From NCBI RefSeq assembly GCF_024868665.1, contig NC_079890.1, forward strand, positions 32,254,671 through 32,318,670: a stretch of 64,000 nt of DNA, in the 5' to 3' direction. Source of the DNA: Triplophysa rosa. Lineage: Eukaryota > Chordata > Actinopteri > Cypriniformes > Nemacheilidae. Both the position numbers and the translations under genes were made by a program. Position 1 is the stretch's first letter, and each line of letters begins with the position of its first letter. This document shows positions 10,507 through 23,700 of the stretch, piece after piece. Below the pieces are notes generated by a model that saw only the letters and a program-made list of their open reading frames with translations, was not told the DNA's origin and searched no databases.

Positions 10507-12961
10507 ATTGTACAGCAAATGCTACAGCGACATCAGCCAACTGCAGGAGGCCTGCCGCAGAGTCTTTCGACCAGGAGGACCTCCATCAGACAAACCACTA
10601 CGCTTCCCCTACAGTGAGCTCATTATGGGTTCTTTCACCTGTGTATTTCAGTGGTACCGCCACACCTGTCAACGTGTTTAAGAATAAATCTCAATGTTCA
10701 CAGTGTTGTTATGGTTACCTCACTGGGGGTCAGGATGTACTTCTATTGTTAGCCTACGTGATGCTGCAAGATTAGAACCCACGCTACAAGATATTCTTTT
10801 GTAGATTACACACTGATCGAGTCGTTTGCATTGAGCAAAACATTAACATTGTGCTAAAGCCATGCCACCCGCAAAAACCCGTCTCTTTGGAAAAAGCGCT
10901 AATGTTTATATTTTGCATTCGTGTGGAGGAGGAAGAGCCCACGGAGAGATCTCCATACTACAATGGCGTTTCCCCTCTCTGCCGATTTGCTGGTCCGGTT
11001 CCACTTCCACTAGAAACGACCTGGTCAGTGCAGATCCTGGGAGCATCCGCAAATTAGGAAATGTGTTCCTTAAAAAATAGATGAAACCTGAATCAAATAT
11101 CCACACAAACACACTGCTTTACGGAAAATTTTAGATTGGCGCTACTAGGACGACATAGATTCAAATGGTCACATTTCCTACTTTTTAAAGCATAAATATA
11201 ACATATATATTTATACAATATAAAAATTAAGAGACCACTACAATATTATTTTCAGTTTGGTTGAATTTATTATTTTAATTGTTATTTTAAGTAAAATGGT
11301 AATGTTGTTTCACTCTGTGAACTAGTATTAACATTTATCCCAAATGAAAATATTGTTTTTATTTGCATTTATTTACTGTAAATTGAAACAAGGCAAGGTC
11401 AACATGACAAAAAAAAGATGCATGACATCTTGAATACTGTTTAAACAACACGATACTACTGTTCTTTACATGTTTTAGGATCAGTTCAAAAATGTATCTT
11501 TCATGCATCTGCATTCTCCCAGTCTTTACATTGCTGTTGGGTTGATTGTACAGTTTGTCATTCCTGAGGTTTGTTTCTGTTGAAATTCAACAGACACTGG
11601 ATTGGAATTGCCCAAATACATGCAGAAAGGTGGATTTATAGGATTTGATCATAATTAATTAAATGTTCAGATTTTGCATATATTAACAATTGCCATCTTC
11701 TGATAGCCTTCCCCTATGAAATGTGATGTTATGTTATCACATACGTTTAATGCATGTTAGTTTAATGCATGAGATCCACCTAAATATTCACTTGTTTAAA
11801 GAGTGACTAGCTTCAATCTTCCCTGTATTTAAAAAATACTTATCGTTCTTTAGGAAACAACCACAACATAATAAAATATATATGTGAAAAAATAATAACT
11901 TCACGATGCCTTAGTTATTCTGGCTACAGTACTTTACTCAGGTAGACATTCATAACGTCGCAAACATTCTGCATTATAGGGTAACATCAGATTACTGATA
12001 CGAATGGCATTGGTTAAGCTCTGTACATTGTGTAAATTATAACAACCTGATTTCATTTCATCAACCTGACATATTAAATATATACCAAAAGCATGTGGCA
12101 ACTTTTCTAATGAACAATTGCATCTAGGTATTCCAGTGATTTTCGGGAGGACAAATAATAATGCAGTGGCATACAGTCACATTATAGAGAATTGTGACTC
12201 TAACTCTAACGTTATAGCAACCGTTTGGGAATGGCCCACTTTTCGTCCAACACAACAGTGTCATCAGTGTTTTTGACCTCTTAACATTTGGGATAAATTT
12301 GAAATAAAGACTGTATTTTTAAAATACTCTCATCTACATCCTGTTGGAAAAGTCAGAACATGACAAGTGCATTGCAAAAATAAAATAATCAAATCTAAAT
12401 CTATTATATCAGATCGGATCCTGAGCGATACTTATTTGAGATACATGACCTTGTTGTACAAGCATTCAATAATTGAAGCATTCAATTCAAGTGATCCCAA
12501 AAATAGTCTTTGCTTGGGAAAAGAGCCCTAAGTAACATTCCCCAACCATCACTTGAATACCGGGGACTTGCTGTGCGTCCTGTGCAGGCGAGGCGTCTGC
12601 TTTCATCGTCTTGTGTCCAGTAATACAAATCGACCTGCTTCAGAGAACACTTGATTTGTGTTCACCTACTGTAAGCCAGTCTCAATGTCAACACAATCAG
12701 AGGCAGATCTATCGCATCAATAAATTAAAGTCTGTTTGCATAGTTGCAATGTGATCACGCAGGCAGAGAGAGAGAGAGAGAGATACAGGGCCAGTGCTGG
12801 GCGAACGTGCTGTGAACAGCAGTGGGGACCATCAGTAGTTACCTGTACAAACAAACAGTTTTCTGGTAAATGAGTGTAACCAGTGTTGACTAAATGACTT
12901 TTGCAGTGTAATCTGGTTCTGATTACTAATTATACAACTAAATTTGCAATGAAACTATTTT
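10507..12961. other. Intergenic, no gene recognised
   Basis: The stretch is AT-rich beyond about 11100. The open frames at 10467-10775 and 10851-11112 have no recognisable family. A short GA repeat sits at 12765-12782. I see no RNA gene and no complete transposon. Confidence 0.35.
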
Positions 12962-12967
12962 TTTATT
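12962..12967 (-). terminator. gramd2a: Candidate polyadenylation signal of gramd2a
   Basis: TTTATT on the plus strand is AATAAA on the coding strand, about 570 bases beyond the gramd2a stop codon. It is the first canonical hexamer I see on that strand. The assignment is by position only. Confidence 0.35.
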
Positions 12968-13535
12968 ATTTGGTGGTTGAAATAAAAAGCATTATCGTAA
13001 AGAGCACCAAAGTATTTCCTTTAACATTATACATCATCCAAGTACTAACTGACAATAAATGGTTTTATCATACCAAATAAAAAAAAAATATATACCAAAT
13101 TAATAAATAAATTACTATAGTTAAACCAAGGGTATTTTTGTAAGAGAAGCACCAATTCAATTTATAAGTTAAATAGTAAATAATATTTAAGGATATAAGG
13201 CATACATTTTTAAAAGGCAAACATTCATTTGAAAAGTGAAATAAATGTTATTCTTATATGTAGTAAAAGTATTTATGTGTGCGATACTACATTGTAAGTA
13301 CTGTAAATTCTTAAAGTTACAAAAGGGCACATCAGGATAGCACAACCTAATAGTTTGTTTTTGTCTGATATACACTACAAAATAATCAAATAAGAATGTT
13401 GTGCCCTTAAAACTGTAATGCACTCATTTTACAAGTACTTCATTTGTGTAATAATCTGGGTCCACTACCGTCCGAGTACCCAATACCGTCTGAAAGGCTA
13501 TAGTGTGAGTGAGGTAAGAGAGTGTGGAATTACAG

Positions 13536-13647
13536 TTACCTCTCTCTGAGCACGAGTGCAGGGTTATTGCTTAGAAAAGAGAGCTGCTGCTCCAGACTGC
13601 AGACACGAAAGGCCAGGTAACATGAAGACAGGATGAGCAGGATAATT
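13536..13647 (-). CDS. gramd2a: gramd2a last coding exon
   Basis: Acceptor GTGCAG|AATTAT. It encodes IILLILSSCYLAFR (helix), then SLEQQL, and stops at TAA (13536-13538) after LVLRER. The stop overlaps a GT donor-like sequence (AGAG|GTAACT). I prefer the stop because the length after SLEQQL resembles the mammalian tail. Confidence 0.83.
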
Positions 13648-14722
13648 CTGCACGTCACACAGAGACAGAAGTCATTTGAGTTCATACTGAATCCAAATCA
13701 ATGCGACTTATAGTGAACAGAAAACAGAAGACCAGCACACTGACATTGAGTTTCACTGGCTTGAATCTCTCATTTGTGTGTTGTAAAATCATGGAAAGCT
13801 ATATATTCCACTGTACACTAGATGGCAGCAGATAGATAGAGAACAGTTATAAAATACTGCACCAATTTGACACTTCTCTTTTAGACGTTCCTTATCTTCA
13901 GATTTGTATTCTATTCTGCTGTTCTGGCATTTGCCTCTTTTTCTTTCAATAGGACAAGATAATTGCTTTCTAAAATGCTTGATGTGATAATAATGACACC
14001 AGTATTTGGGTTTTCATGAACAAAGAGTTACAAAAGAGGAGCCTAACTCACAACATAATAAAGAACTTCAGTAGCTGATACTCCATCTGACCCAACTCTG
14101 GTATCGTCTCTGTGAGGAGGATCTTCTTGGTTTCCAGAACTTGCTCTACATTGGACAGAGAGGTTATTAACGTTAGTACAGCCACTGAGGTGAGTTATAA
14201 TGATACTATTATGATATCTCCGATGATGGAACCCTGCTACAAACTACTATATTTAAAACCATTTTACAATTTCTAAAAAAAAATATTGACAAAGAAAATG
14301 ATGATCTTTATTAATTATGTTATAAAGCCTTATAAATAATTGGTTATTCATTAAAATAATTCATTGAATATTTATACTTCAAAAATAATTGTAAAAACAT
14401 TGTCACAATAGCTTTACTAGGTAAACTGCAAAAAGCAAAAAAGGGTTTCAAAAAAACTAAAAGACAATGTTTTAATAAATTCATATTGATTAAAAATAAG
14501 TTCACCACCATGCTACTCTTTTAAAACGTCTTGTAAGCAACTAATCAAATTGTAAAATCCATATTTCTTTTTCCCTCAAAAAATCATGCCCACAAAAAAG
14601 CAATTAATGTAATAAATGCTTAGTCGTTAGTCTGTCATTTTAATGCTTTCTCTGCATGCTAAAATCTCCCTCTATGCTTAATCCTGTATTGCATAAAACA
14701 AGTAGACCCTGGCAAACAGAAC

Positions 14723-14758
<36 letters not shown>

Positions 14759-17700
14759 AGAGAACCAAACCCTCACAACATGTACAGAAGCTCGATGTGA
14801 TCAGCTTGTACACGTCTAAATCATTTCATGGATTTATTTTCATCCATCAAATGAATGTCAGAGAAGTTTGATTAAACAGGGAAATCAGAGTAATAATCCG
14901 CTCATGCCTAATACTTTTTCCCACTGCAGATAAAACTATTTCACTTGCTTTTACCCGGAGCCATTGAGAGGGAGAGTTGCGTCAACTCCGTTGACTCCAA
15001 TGGAACAGTTTTATCACAGCAATGGCGGTTCATGGAGCCTCTCAATAGTTCCCGGAAGTTACTAACGCACGGAGCTGCAGCAAAACAGACCGATTGTGAC
15101 AAACTTTGAACCCATTTAAAGACATAAGTCATTTAATGAATTACAAAATGAAAGAAATAAAGCATTTAAAGGGAAAACATAACTTCCTGGAACTATCTGA
15201 AGGCTCCACGAATCAGGTGACACGCGAAAATTTTGAACTTCCGTTGACTCTCTCTCTCTCTCTCTCTCTCTCTCAATGGCTCTGCTTTTACCCTAAAAAG
15301 AACATCACTCCATGTAGGGAGGTATTATTATGGGTAGCAACCACGTGCTATCCACGGCTTGCACACTATCCATATGGTACAACGTACCATGTTACCTTTT
15401 CAAATAAACCATGGTAATACCATAGTACTTGCTAAGTGACGGGTTTACTAAAATGACTGTCAGGCTCAGCTCATCTGATCACTCACCCTCCAGAGGTTTG
15501 TCTGTCTGAAAGGGCGTGTCTACAACATTCACAGTGCTCGCAGAGTTTCTCCGCAAGTCGGGTAGAGACGATGATACGGACACTGCTGACGACTTTCTTC
15601 TCCACTTCAGCACTGGAGGAAACTCTTCTTGTACTGGAAACACTTCAGGAACTGGAAACTCATCCTGTACCAGCACAAATAGAGAACACAACCAATGACA
15701 CCACAGAGCAATCTAATACATTTATATACCCTTGTATTTAATTTACACATATCACTGGAGTCTTTGGGACTCTGAACACGAAGAAATCATAGTAAATGTA
15801 ATCTGGGATGGATTTACATGGGCAAACAGCCAGAGAGAATCAAACCTACCAGAGATAAAGAGGTGGGCTCCTCCATATACTGTTTAAGACTGAGGATCTT
15901 CTTACCATTGACCTGTAGAGCATAAAATATTACAACTGTGAAACTGAATATTTACCATCGATTCATCACAATCTACAGGTGAACATTCATTTATGTTCTC
16001 TACATGAAAGCGACAGAGAGTGTTGAGTTCTCTCACCTGGAGATGTGTGCAGATGCATCTCAACACATCATAGACACTGTCTCTGGACAGTAGAGATACA
16101 AACACATACTGTGAACAGATGAACATAATATTAAACATTAAAGCAGAGGAATACATACAGACGTTACATCTAAAACAGTCACTATTTTCTAAAACAGCAC
16201 CACTGTTTGCGCTTAGTGGGCATAACCAGAGACACGCATACATACACAACCCTCTAGGGAGGACTACAGAGTACTCCGGTTTAATCTCAGTATTCAGCCA
16301 CCCATAATCTCAATACCAGGGAAATAATCATATTTTGGGGAACATTGAGAGTGTATGAAAGCTGATCTCGCGGAGAGGCTTTATGGATTAAAGTCTCCGT
16401 CCAGACAATGTACCTGAAGGATTTTATTCTGCTTCACTCTACAGGAAGTGTGTAAATGCCTTTAAGAACTAGAATATAGGGATTACTGAGCTTTTACTGA
16501 CATAACTTGACAATTAAATGGAGACTTTTGACACTTTCACACACAGGATACAAACAGGTGTTTTTTATAAGCAAGAGCGTTACAAATATCATTCATCGTT
16601 TGCATTTAAACTAGCTAGCCCACATAAGTAATACATTTGTTTAGTGAAACCTGCAATTGATTTTCAAATGGTTGAAATTATATTTAAATTTAATGTTTTC
16701 TTTAAGATTAATGGGCTAAAATAATCCAAATTAGGGGTTTAAACAGTGTTTGGACATGCCAGCATGACTCACTTTATCTTTGCATATATGTTCTTTAGAG
16801 TTTCAGAGATATTAATAATATCTCAAGCTATAATGAGATACCGAAGTCTGAATTTAAATCACATTTACCATTTGCAACAAACTTGACCCGTAAAGGGGTA
16901 GTAGTTCACCCAAAAATTAAAATTCATCATTTATTCATCCTCATGAAAGAACAATCTCTCAGGAGTAAAATTTTCCTCTGGGCACATTACATATTACATT
17001 TACATTTATTCATTTGGTATGTTCCTCTGGGCATATACAGGCCATATTGGAATTCTTTATAATTAAATGCACATTTATCTCACTGACAAGAGAAAAACAT
17101 GACTGTTTACTTAACCAAAAGGGTATAAAACATTGACAGATGGGAGAAATGCTGATTCAAGACCAATTGAGACTCATGGTGTGACCTCAGTGTGCAGTGT
17201 TGCATTTATTCTATTCACATTCACCCTGCTCTGCAGCGTCTGCTGACTAAGCTGTATTTCAGTATGCCAGCATCGGACCTGAAGCCCAGTGGAGACTCAC
17301 CTTCTGACTGCTGTCTGTGGTGATAGCCAAGCCATTGGGGACCAGTCCAGCAGTCTTGTGTTTCTTCACCAGTCGCACTGATGCTACAGGAATGGCCACC
17401 TGAGACACAAGAGAAAGTGGCAGAAGAAAAGAGAAAGTTTATGTTTACAAAGAAGCATCTATTCTAGAGAATTCTTGTGCCTGCTATCTTTAATTACTGA
17501 ATAACATAGAGCACAAAAGAACAACAACAACAAAAACTCAACAGCCATATTTGCAACACTTCTGGTCAGCTGTTTCTGTCATACAAGATTACAGTAAAAC
17601 AACACATTTCAGATTTTCAATCAAATATAAAACCTGATATAATCTGTACCGCAGTTATCTTTTTTAAGATGAAATTGCACCAATAAAACACTTTTGTCTC

Positions 17701-20700
17701 TGTTGCTTGAACACTTAGCCGCTCCTCCCAAAAATCTTTGTCTTTAACAATTGATGATTGGATCTTTTTACTGGAAGGTGGGACTTCAGTTGTCAAGTGA
17801 TTATTGAGCATTACTCTTTTCTCCATCCATGGTATCTTTTTAATATCTATAATATTTATTTAAGTCAGCAAATGTTACAAAACAAGTAATAAATATTTGA
17901 ATTTCAAATGAATTGTCACTATATATAAGGTTAAGGTGAGTAATAAAAAAGACAATGGGTACTTTATGAACCATATAAATGGTTGCAGCGGCAACATAAA
18001 CAAACGTTATGTGGCCCAAATTTAACTTCCGGTAGACATACGCAAAGAGTCAATAACTGTTGAGTATGTTTAATTTAATATAATAAAATAAAACAATAAT
18101 ACAATTAAATATTAATATAAATTAATATTAATATAGATTAGGGATCATAGTGTAAGAAAGCAAAAAAAAAAACTAAAATAAAAGAATACAAAAGATATAA
18201 TAAATATATAACATATAGTAAATATATAAAAGAAAAAATATATATAAACACTATTTTGGGGGGGGTGTTGGCTGTCTATAACAGTTACATCATACATTTG
18301 GCCCAGAAGTATCTGTTTCTTTAAAGTTTAACAATAACCTTTTTAAATGTTATACATTTTTTAAATGTTACAAACAGCAACTTTTCTAGTTCTGCTGTTA
18401 AGAGTTTTATCAAATTATTTTCATAGAGCTGAGTGCTCACCTTGATGTCTTTACCAAACAGGTTGGCATAAAAACAAAGCCAGTTCCTGGAGATGTAAAG
18501 TCGTCCTTGCAGCAAGATGTCTCGCAGAAGAGCACAGGAATACACTAAAGGAGAGGGGTCACAAGAGCACTTCACTCCTCTGCAAATCATGCAAGCTTAT
18601 ACTTTTGAGGTTGAGTTCAAGAACCGTCTCAAATTCTACATTCTTCTTTTACTCTGAATGTGAACTACAACTCAAAACGGCAGCTGAACTAGATGATACT
18701 TGAATACCAATGTCAGAAACACAATGTCAGACAACCTCAACATCAAAAACATGTCCCGCAAACACTTCTGAACAAACACTTCTACTAACAGTAGAAGCAA
18801 TTCATTAAAAAGAAATACACAAGGTCAGTTTACGAGAAACGAAAGCATCAAGATGCAGCAAGCGTCACATAAGAGGCTGCAGTAAACACTGACCTTTCAT
18901 CAGAATCTCTTCTTTAGGAACGCTCTGGAAAAGCTTGTGGTACTGCGCATTGTACTTGCTGACGGTCTGAGAAGCAGAGGAAAGAGAAATCAGCTGTTTA
19001 GCGCAGCTCTTCTGCAGCCTGGCTCTTTCTCGTAAGGGATGCGAGCTTTGCACCAAGCCCAGCATGCTGACTCGAGACACCAGCGCTCCACACACGCACT
19101 GAGGCTGCCTCAACTGCGCGTGTACCGCTGCAGATACCCTATTCCCTATCCTGAGACTCAAGAACACGCTCGGCTCTCTTCCTCTTCCTGTGAGCTAATA
19201 CACCGTATCTCCTCTTACTATACAACAGTCTCTCTCTCTCTCTCTCCACTGCCCCATCACAGACACGCAGCAGAAACACCCACTGCACCTCAGAGGCACA
19301 ACAGATCATTTAGATAATGTTGATGATGTAAATGGGCTGCTCCTGTCAGTGAGTGAATATTTAACCCTGCGTGTACAACTACACTGCGAGTTTATGCCCC
19401 GGTTTCACAGACAAGGCTTAAGACTAGTCCCAGACTAAAATTAATGTTGAGCTATCCTAACTGAAAATAACTTCCAGCCCAGATATATCTTAAAATATGT
19501 CAGTGCCATTGTTTTGTCTCAAGATGCACATCAGTAATGGTTTCTTATGAGGCCTTTTTATAAAAGCGACTTAAATAGCCTAAATCAACTAAGGCATAGT
19601 CCTGGCTTAGGCTAAACCTTGTCTATGAAACCGGGCCTATAAGCTGTACGACCCATTTTGTGCATTTTAAGGCTAGACTTTGGTGGCACAGTGCTGCTTT
19701 ATTTGTGCCAGAATCTTCTATTGTGACCTTGACTCTAACTTTTGCTAAAGAGCAAAACTCAGAACACAAGATCTCTCTCTGAATCAGCAGTCTACAAGAC
19801 AAACACGTAATAAAAGATGATATCTACAGTAAATACCCGAAAACAGCAAACATATATTTTGTACATGCAGTGAGTAGAGATCATGTTCAAACATGCGAGG
19901 TGAAATGTATTCCAAAGAAAGACAGCACAAGGACACCTTTCTTTAAAGATTGTTTTTATTATTTAAATAATGGTAAATATAGGTTTAAAAATGGAGGAAA
20001 AAATCAATCATTTTGGGATTCACTGATTTCATTTGTTTGCAAGAATCGTTTGTTTGTTGGTGCCTCTTGGTTAGAAGACTGTGCTTACAACCATTTAGAC
20101 ATTTTACGACTGAACTTAATCGATTTCATATGTGATTTGGTACTTACAGATCCACGATAGCATTTCTTTACATCTTCATATGACAGGTCATCTTCAAGTT
20201 GTAACCTGTGACGCAGAGAGAAAATGTTTGAACCTCATGAATATTTATGCTGATCTGACAGGAATTCGTAACTATTTTACTAGCTGGCTAATTCGTACGT
20301 TGTGAATCGTACACAGAGGTACGATTACTAGAAAAAAGCAACACTGAAGCCCCACCCCTAACCCCTAACCCTGCCCCTAAACCTAACGTCACTGGCACGA
20401 AAGCAAATCGTACTGAGATCGTACGAATGAATATAAATTAGCCAAAATAAGCAACCTCGTAAAACAGCAACGTTGTTGCCGTGAAATTGTGTTGGAATAT
20501 TATAATTTAACTGGACTTTGATAGAAGCAGCTATTATGAAACAAGTAGATGAGCAATGCTCTGTCAAATTTAAGCTTCAACGAAATTAAACGCACTAAAT
20601 TCTCTGGTAAAATACATATTAAGATAAAACATTTATTCACTTGCGTGAACTTAAGAAGCTACACACATCACAATGTTTCCATTACAGAGGCGGCGATGAC

Positions 20701-23700
20701 CCTTAACCTTTTCCTTCAAACGTTCCACCACATACCACAAAACATTTGCATGACACACATTAAATAAAAAAAAAGTAATTTCACTTTCTCCTTGATTTTT
20801 CTTTAAAATATTCATAAACTATGAGAACACGCATAAAGATGGCTGTTAATCTATTTTTATGTATGAGTTTTAAATAGAAAGCTGCTAACCTCTAAAACTC
20901 ACACTGAGCCACACTGGGGCAGAAATGACCAGTCTAAGTTCCACTAAAAAAAAACTCTACAAGGATGACCAGTGAATGACATTTAAAGTCATATGAAATT
21001 AAATTATAGACATCAGTCATTCAGCACACACACTGTGTACACAGTCAGTGAGGGGGCATAAGGAACACGGGCACATGGCCAAGAGCCCAGCGATGAGCAG
21101 AATGATAGTGTGCATCAGAGCGACTACTTTTCTCTAACTGTACTGCTGTTGACAGTACAAGCGAATGTTATTGTTCATCAGTCACACAACATGACTGCCA
21201 ACACTTCTGACACGGACGAACCTTTCTTTTCACACACCATTGTTTCTGGAAACCAATATTTTGTCCCCTAAGGCCAGTGCTGTTGGTGCCAAACTTTGTA
21301 TTGCTGCATGCAGTAAAGAATATATACTGTATATGCTACTATAGCTGACTCAACCTATTTCTTTTGTTGCAAACATCGTCATCTTTTTTAAGTAAATAAA
21401 CAACAATCTCCTGCAGTCTCTCAGTGGTATAGTGGTGTACAAACAGGCCGTGGGAATTGCAGTCATGTGATGTGACTTCCTGTGTGGTGAGCGATGATGA
21501 CGTATGTAGTGTGGATGACTTACTACATTAACCAAACTTTAAAGTATACAGTTGAGCACGGTTGGGTACTGTATCCCATAAATCAACGCGCTCTTCTTAA
21601 CTTTCTCTAATTGAATAAAAATGCAACATAACTGTATTCATAGGCGTAATTTGCGGGTGGATGGGTGGGTCATGTCCCCACCACTTTTTGCCAAAGTCAA
21701 TTTTGTCCCCACCACTTATTGTAAGAAATAAAAAATACGGAGCGTCTATTTACCGTGCAAGTAGCCCGCTTTGTAAGCAGAGGCTATTTATACTAACTCC
21801 GCCCATCAGTTTCAGATTGGAATAGACAAAATGTAAGAAAGGCACACGAAAATTAACTGCTCCGGTGGAATAGAGCGTAAAGCATGTTTTACTTACTTCA
21901 TGTCGTCGTAGGTTTGGGACTGCTGTTTGCTGAACTTTTTCCCTATCACATATCAGATTGTAAAGGTATTTATTTTTAATAAAATTATGAAAATATTTGA
22001 AAATGTCTGTTCAAGTCATACATGTACCAAACATTTCACGCTTAATTGCACTTTGGTGCTATATATTCGTCCTTATTGTTCTCGACATGCGGTTGCTATC
22101 GCCTATTGCAAGATTAATTACATTTTGATACTTGATAGAAAACTCCAATAAATGGAAAAAGTCACAACTTTGTAGTTTCATGAGTTCAAAACAAAATTTA
22201 GAAAGTTTGTTGTATATTTGTAGCCTATCAGGCAATGCCCGTAGTAATTAGTGAAAATAAGATTTTTTAAAGATATTATTTTCCATCTGTTTCCCCTGTA
22301 TACTTGAATGTTTGTCCTTATTAGCAGGGGGTTGTCAAACACCAAATTTTTAACATGGGGAAAACACACATTCGTTTCAGTAGTTTTTGTTTCATCACGA
22401 ATTAATACGTTTAATTAAGTACGGCAACAGCCATCCTTACATATAATAAAGCACAACATGCTTTAAATTATATATTGATGAAAACATGATATAGTTTAAA
22501 AACAAATGGAAGCAGATCTGATATGTGAAAATTTAGAATATTGAGTTCAGCGGATTCGAACCTGCTTCACGGCAGTGTCAATATTAATTGTCATGCGTCT
22601 TTCGCACTAACGTTACACCACTGAAGCCGTCGATAAAGCGGCGCAGTTTTTATACTGTTTTCTAGAGGAGTCACCTACATGTTTCGCGCTTGTGACATCC
22701 ATGAATATTCCCAACGAGTTCTTACAGAAACAATTTATTAAAGTATAGTTTGTGTCGTCTTTGTCCCCACCAATTTTCAAAACAAAGTTACGCCACTGAC
22801 TGTATTTCTTTTTCAAGATAAATGGATGCCACTTGCTCATCTGACCAACAGCCTGCATTGCTTTCGTAAGAAATATTTGATTAATCAATTACATGTGTAC
22901 TGGGAGCTGCGGGTTTGTAAATTTGTCTATGCCGTTATCTCATAGAGATAGAATTGTTCTATCTCTTGCGCTATAAATAGGTTTGGCTCTGTTATCAGCG
23001 TACACAGGCAGTCTTTAGGGACGCCTGTACGTGTCTTGCATTAATAGACACTCATTTAGAATTGATTTGTACTCATAAATCTTACAGTATTATGAGCCTC
23101 TAGAAACTCATTTTTTCACATTCAAAAATGACCTTCGAGGTTTTAATAAGGTACGAATACAGAGTTGTTAATGCAACATCTTTTGTGCATCCAGACATGA
23201 GTCACACACTATTCTTATGCTGTGATCTGATGGCCGGTGACTGCGGCATGGCACAGTTGCATTCACATTTTGTTCTGCCTGCGGAGGTGGAGAGTTACCA
23301 CACCGGCAGGGTGCATGGACGCCCTTGGTTGTGGTTCTGCACAGGCAGGCTGATTAACAGCCAAAATGCATCTAGAGCCAGAAAGAGAATATGTCCCAGT
23401 GGCAGCGTACGGTCAATAATTCATCTAGAGGCAAGTAAAAGGAACAAAGGGGATTTTTACAGAGGAAACACAATACAGGCTCTATGATAGGGAGCTATTC
23501 AGTCATTCTGCCCTGTGGATGTCAGTTCACCAAACAGAACGGATGACTCTGTGAGCACATGATATAGTGCTCAGCTAAAACCCATCTGGAAACCCATTCC
23601 TACAATTACATTCCGCCTCAGAGCAGACTTACATAAGATGTGCACTAAACGTATATAATGCAACCTGCCAACAGGGGGAATTGAGTTGTCACATTTGCTC

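Noticed and set aside
12700..12840. Extra 3' exon for gramd2a after a CTGTTCACAG acceptor
   Set aside because: The previous exon already reaches a stop at a length like the mammalian protein. The candidate is a GA/CT repeat giving low-complexity residues.
19039..19317. Plus-strand open frame rich in Arg/His/Ser
   Set aside because: It overlaps gramd2a intron sequence and a CT microsatellite. It has no domain and no conserved start.
22548..22632. A functional tRNA gene on the minus strand
   Set aside because: Although the B box is exact, the T-stem does not pair, the spacing to the A-like box is too long and no acceptor stem forms. It is recorded only as SINE-like.
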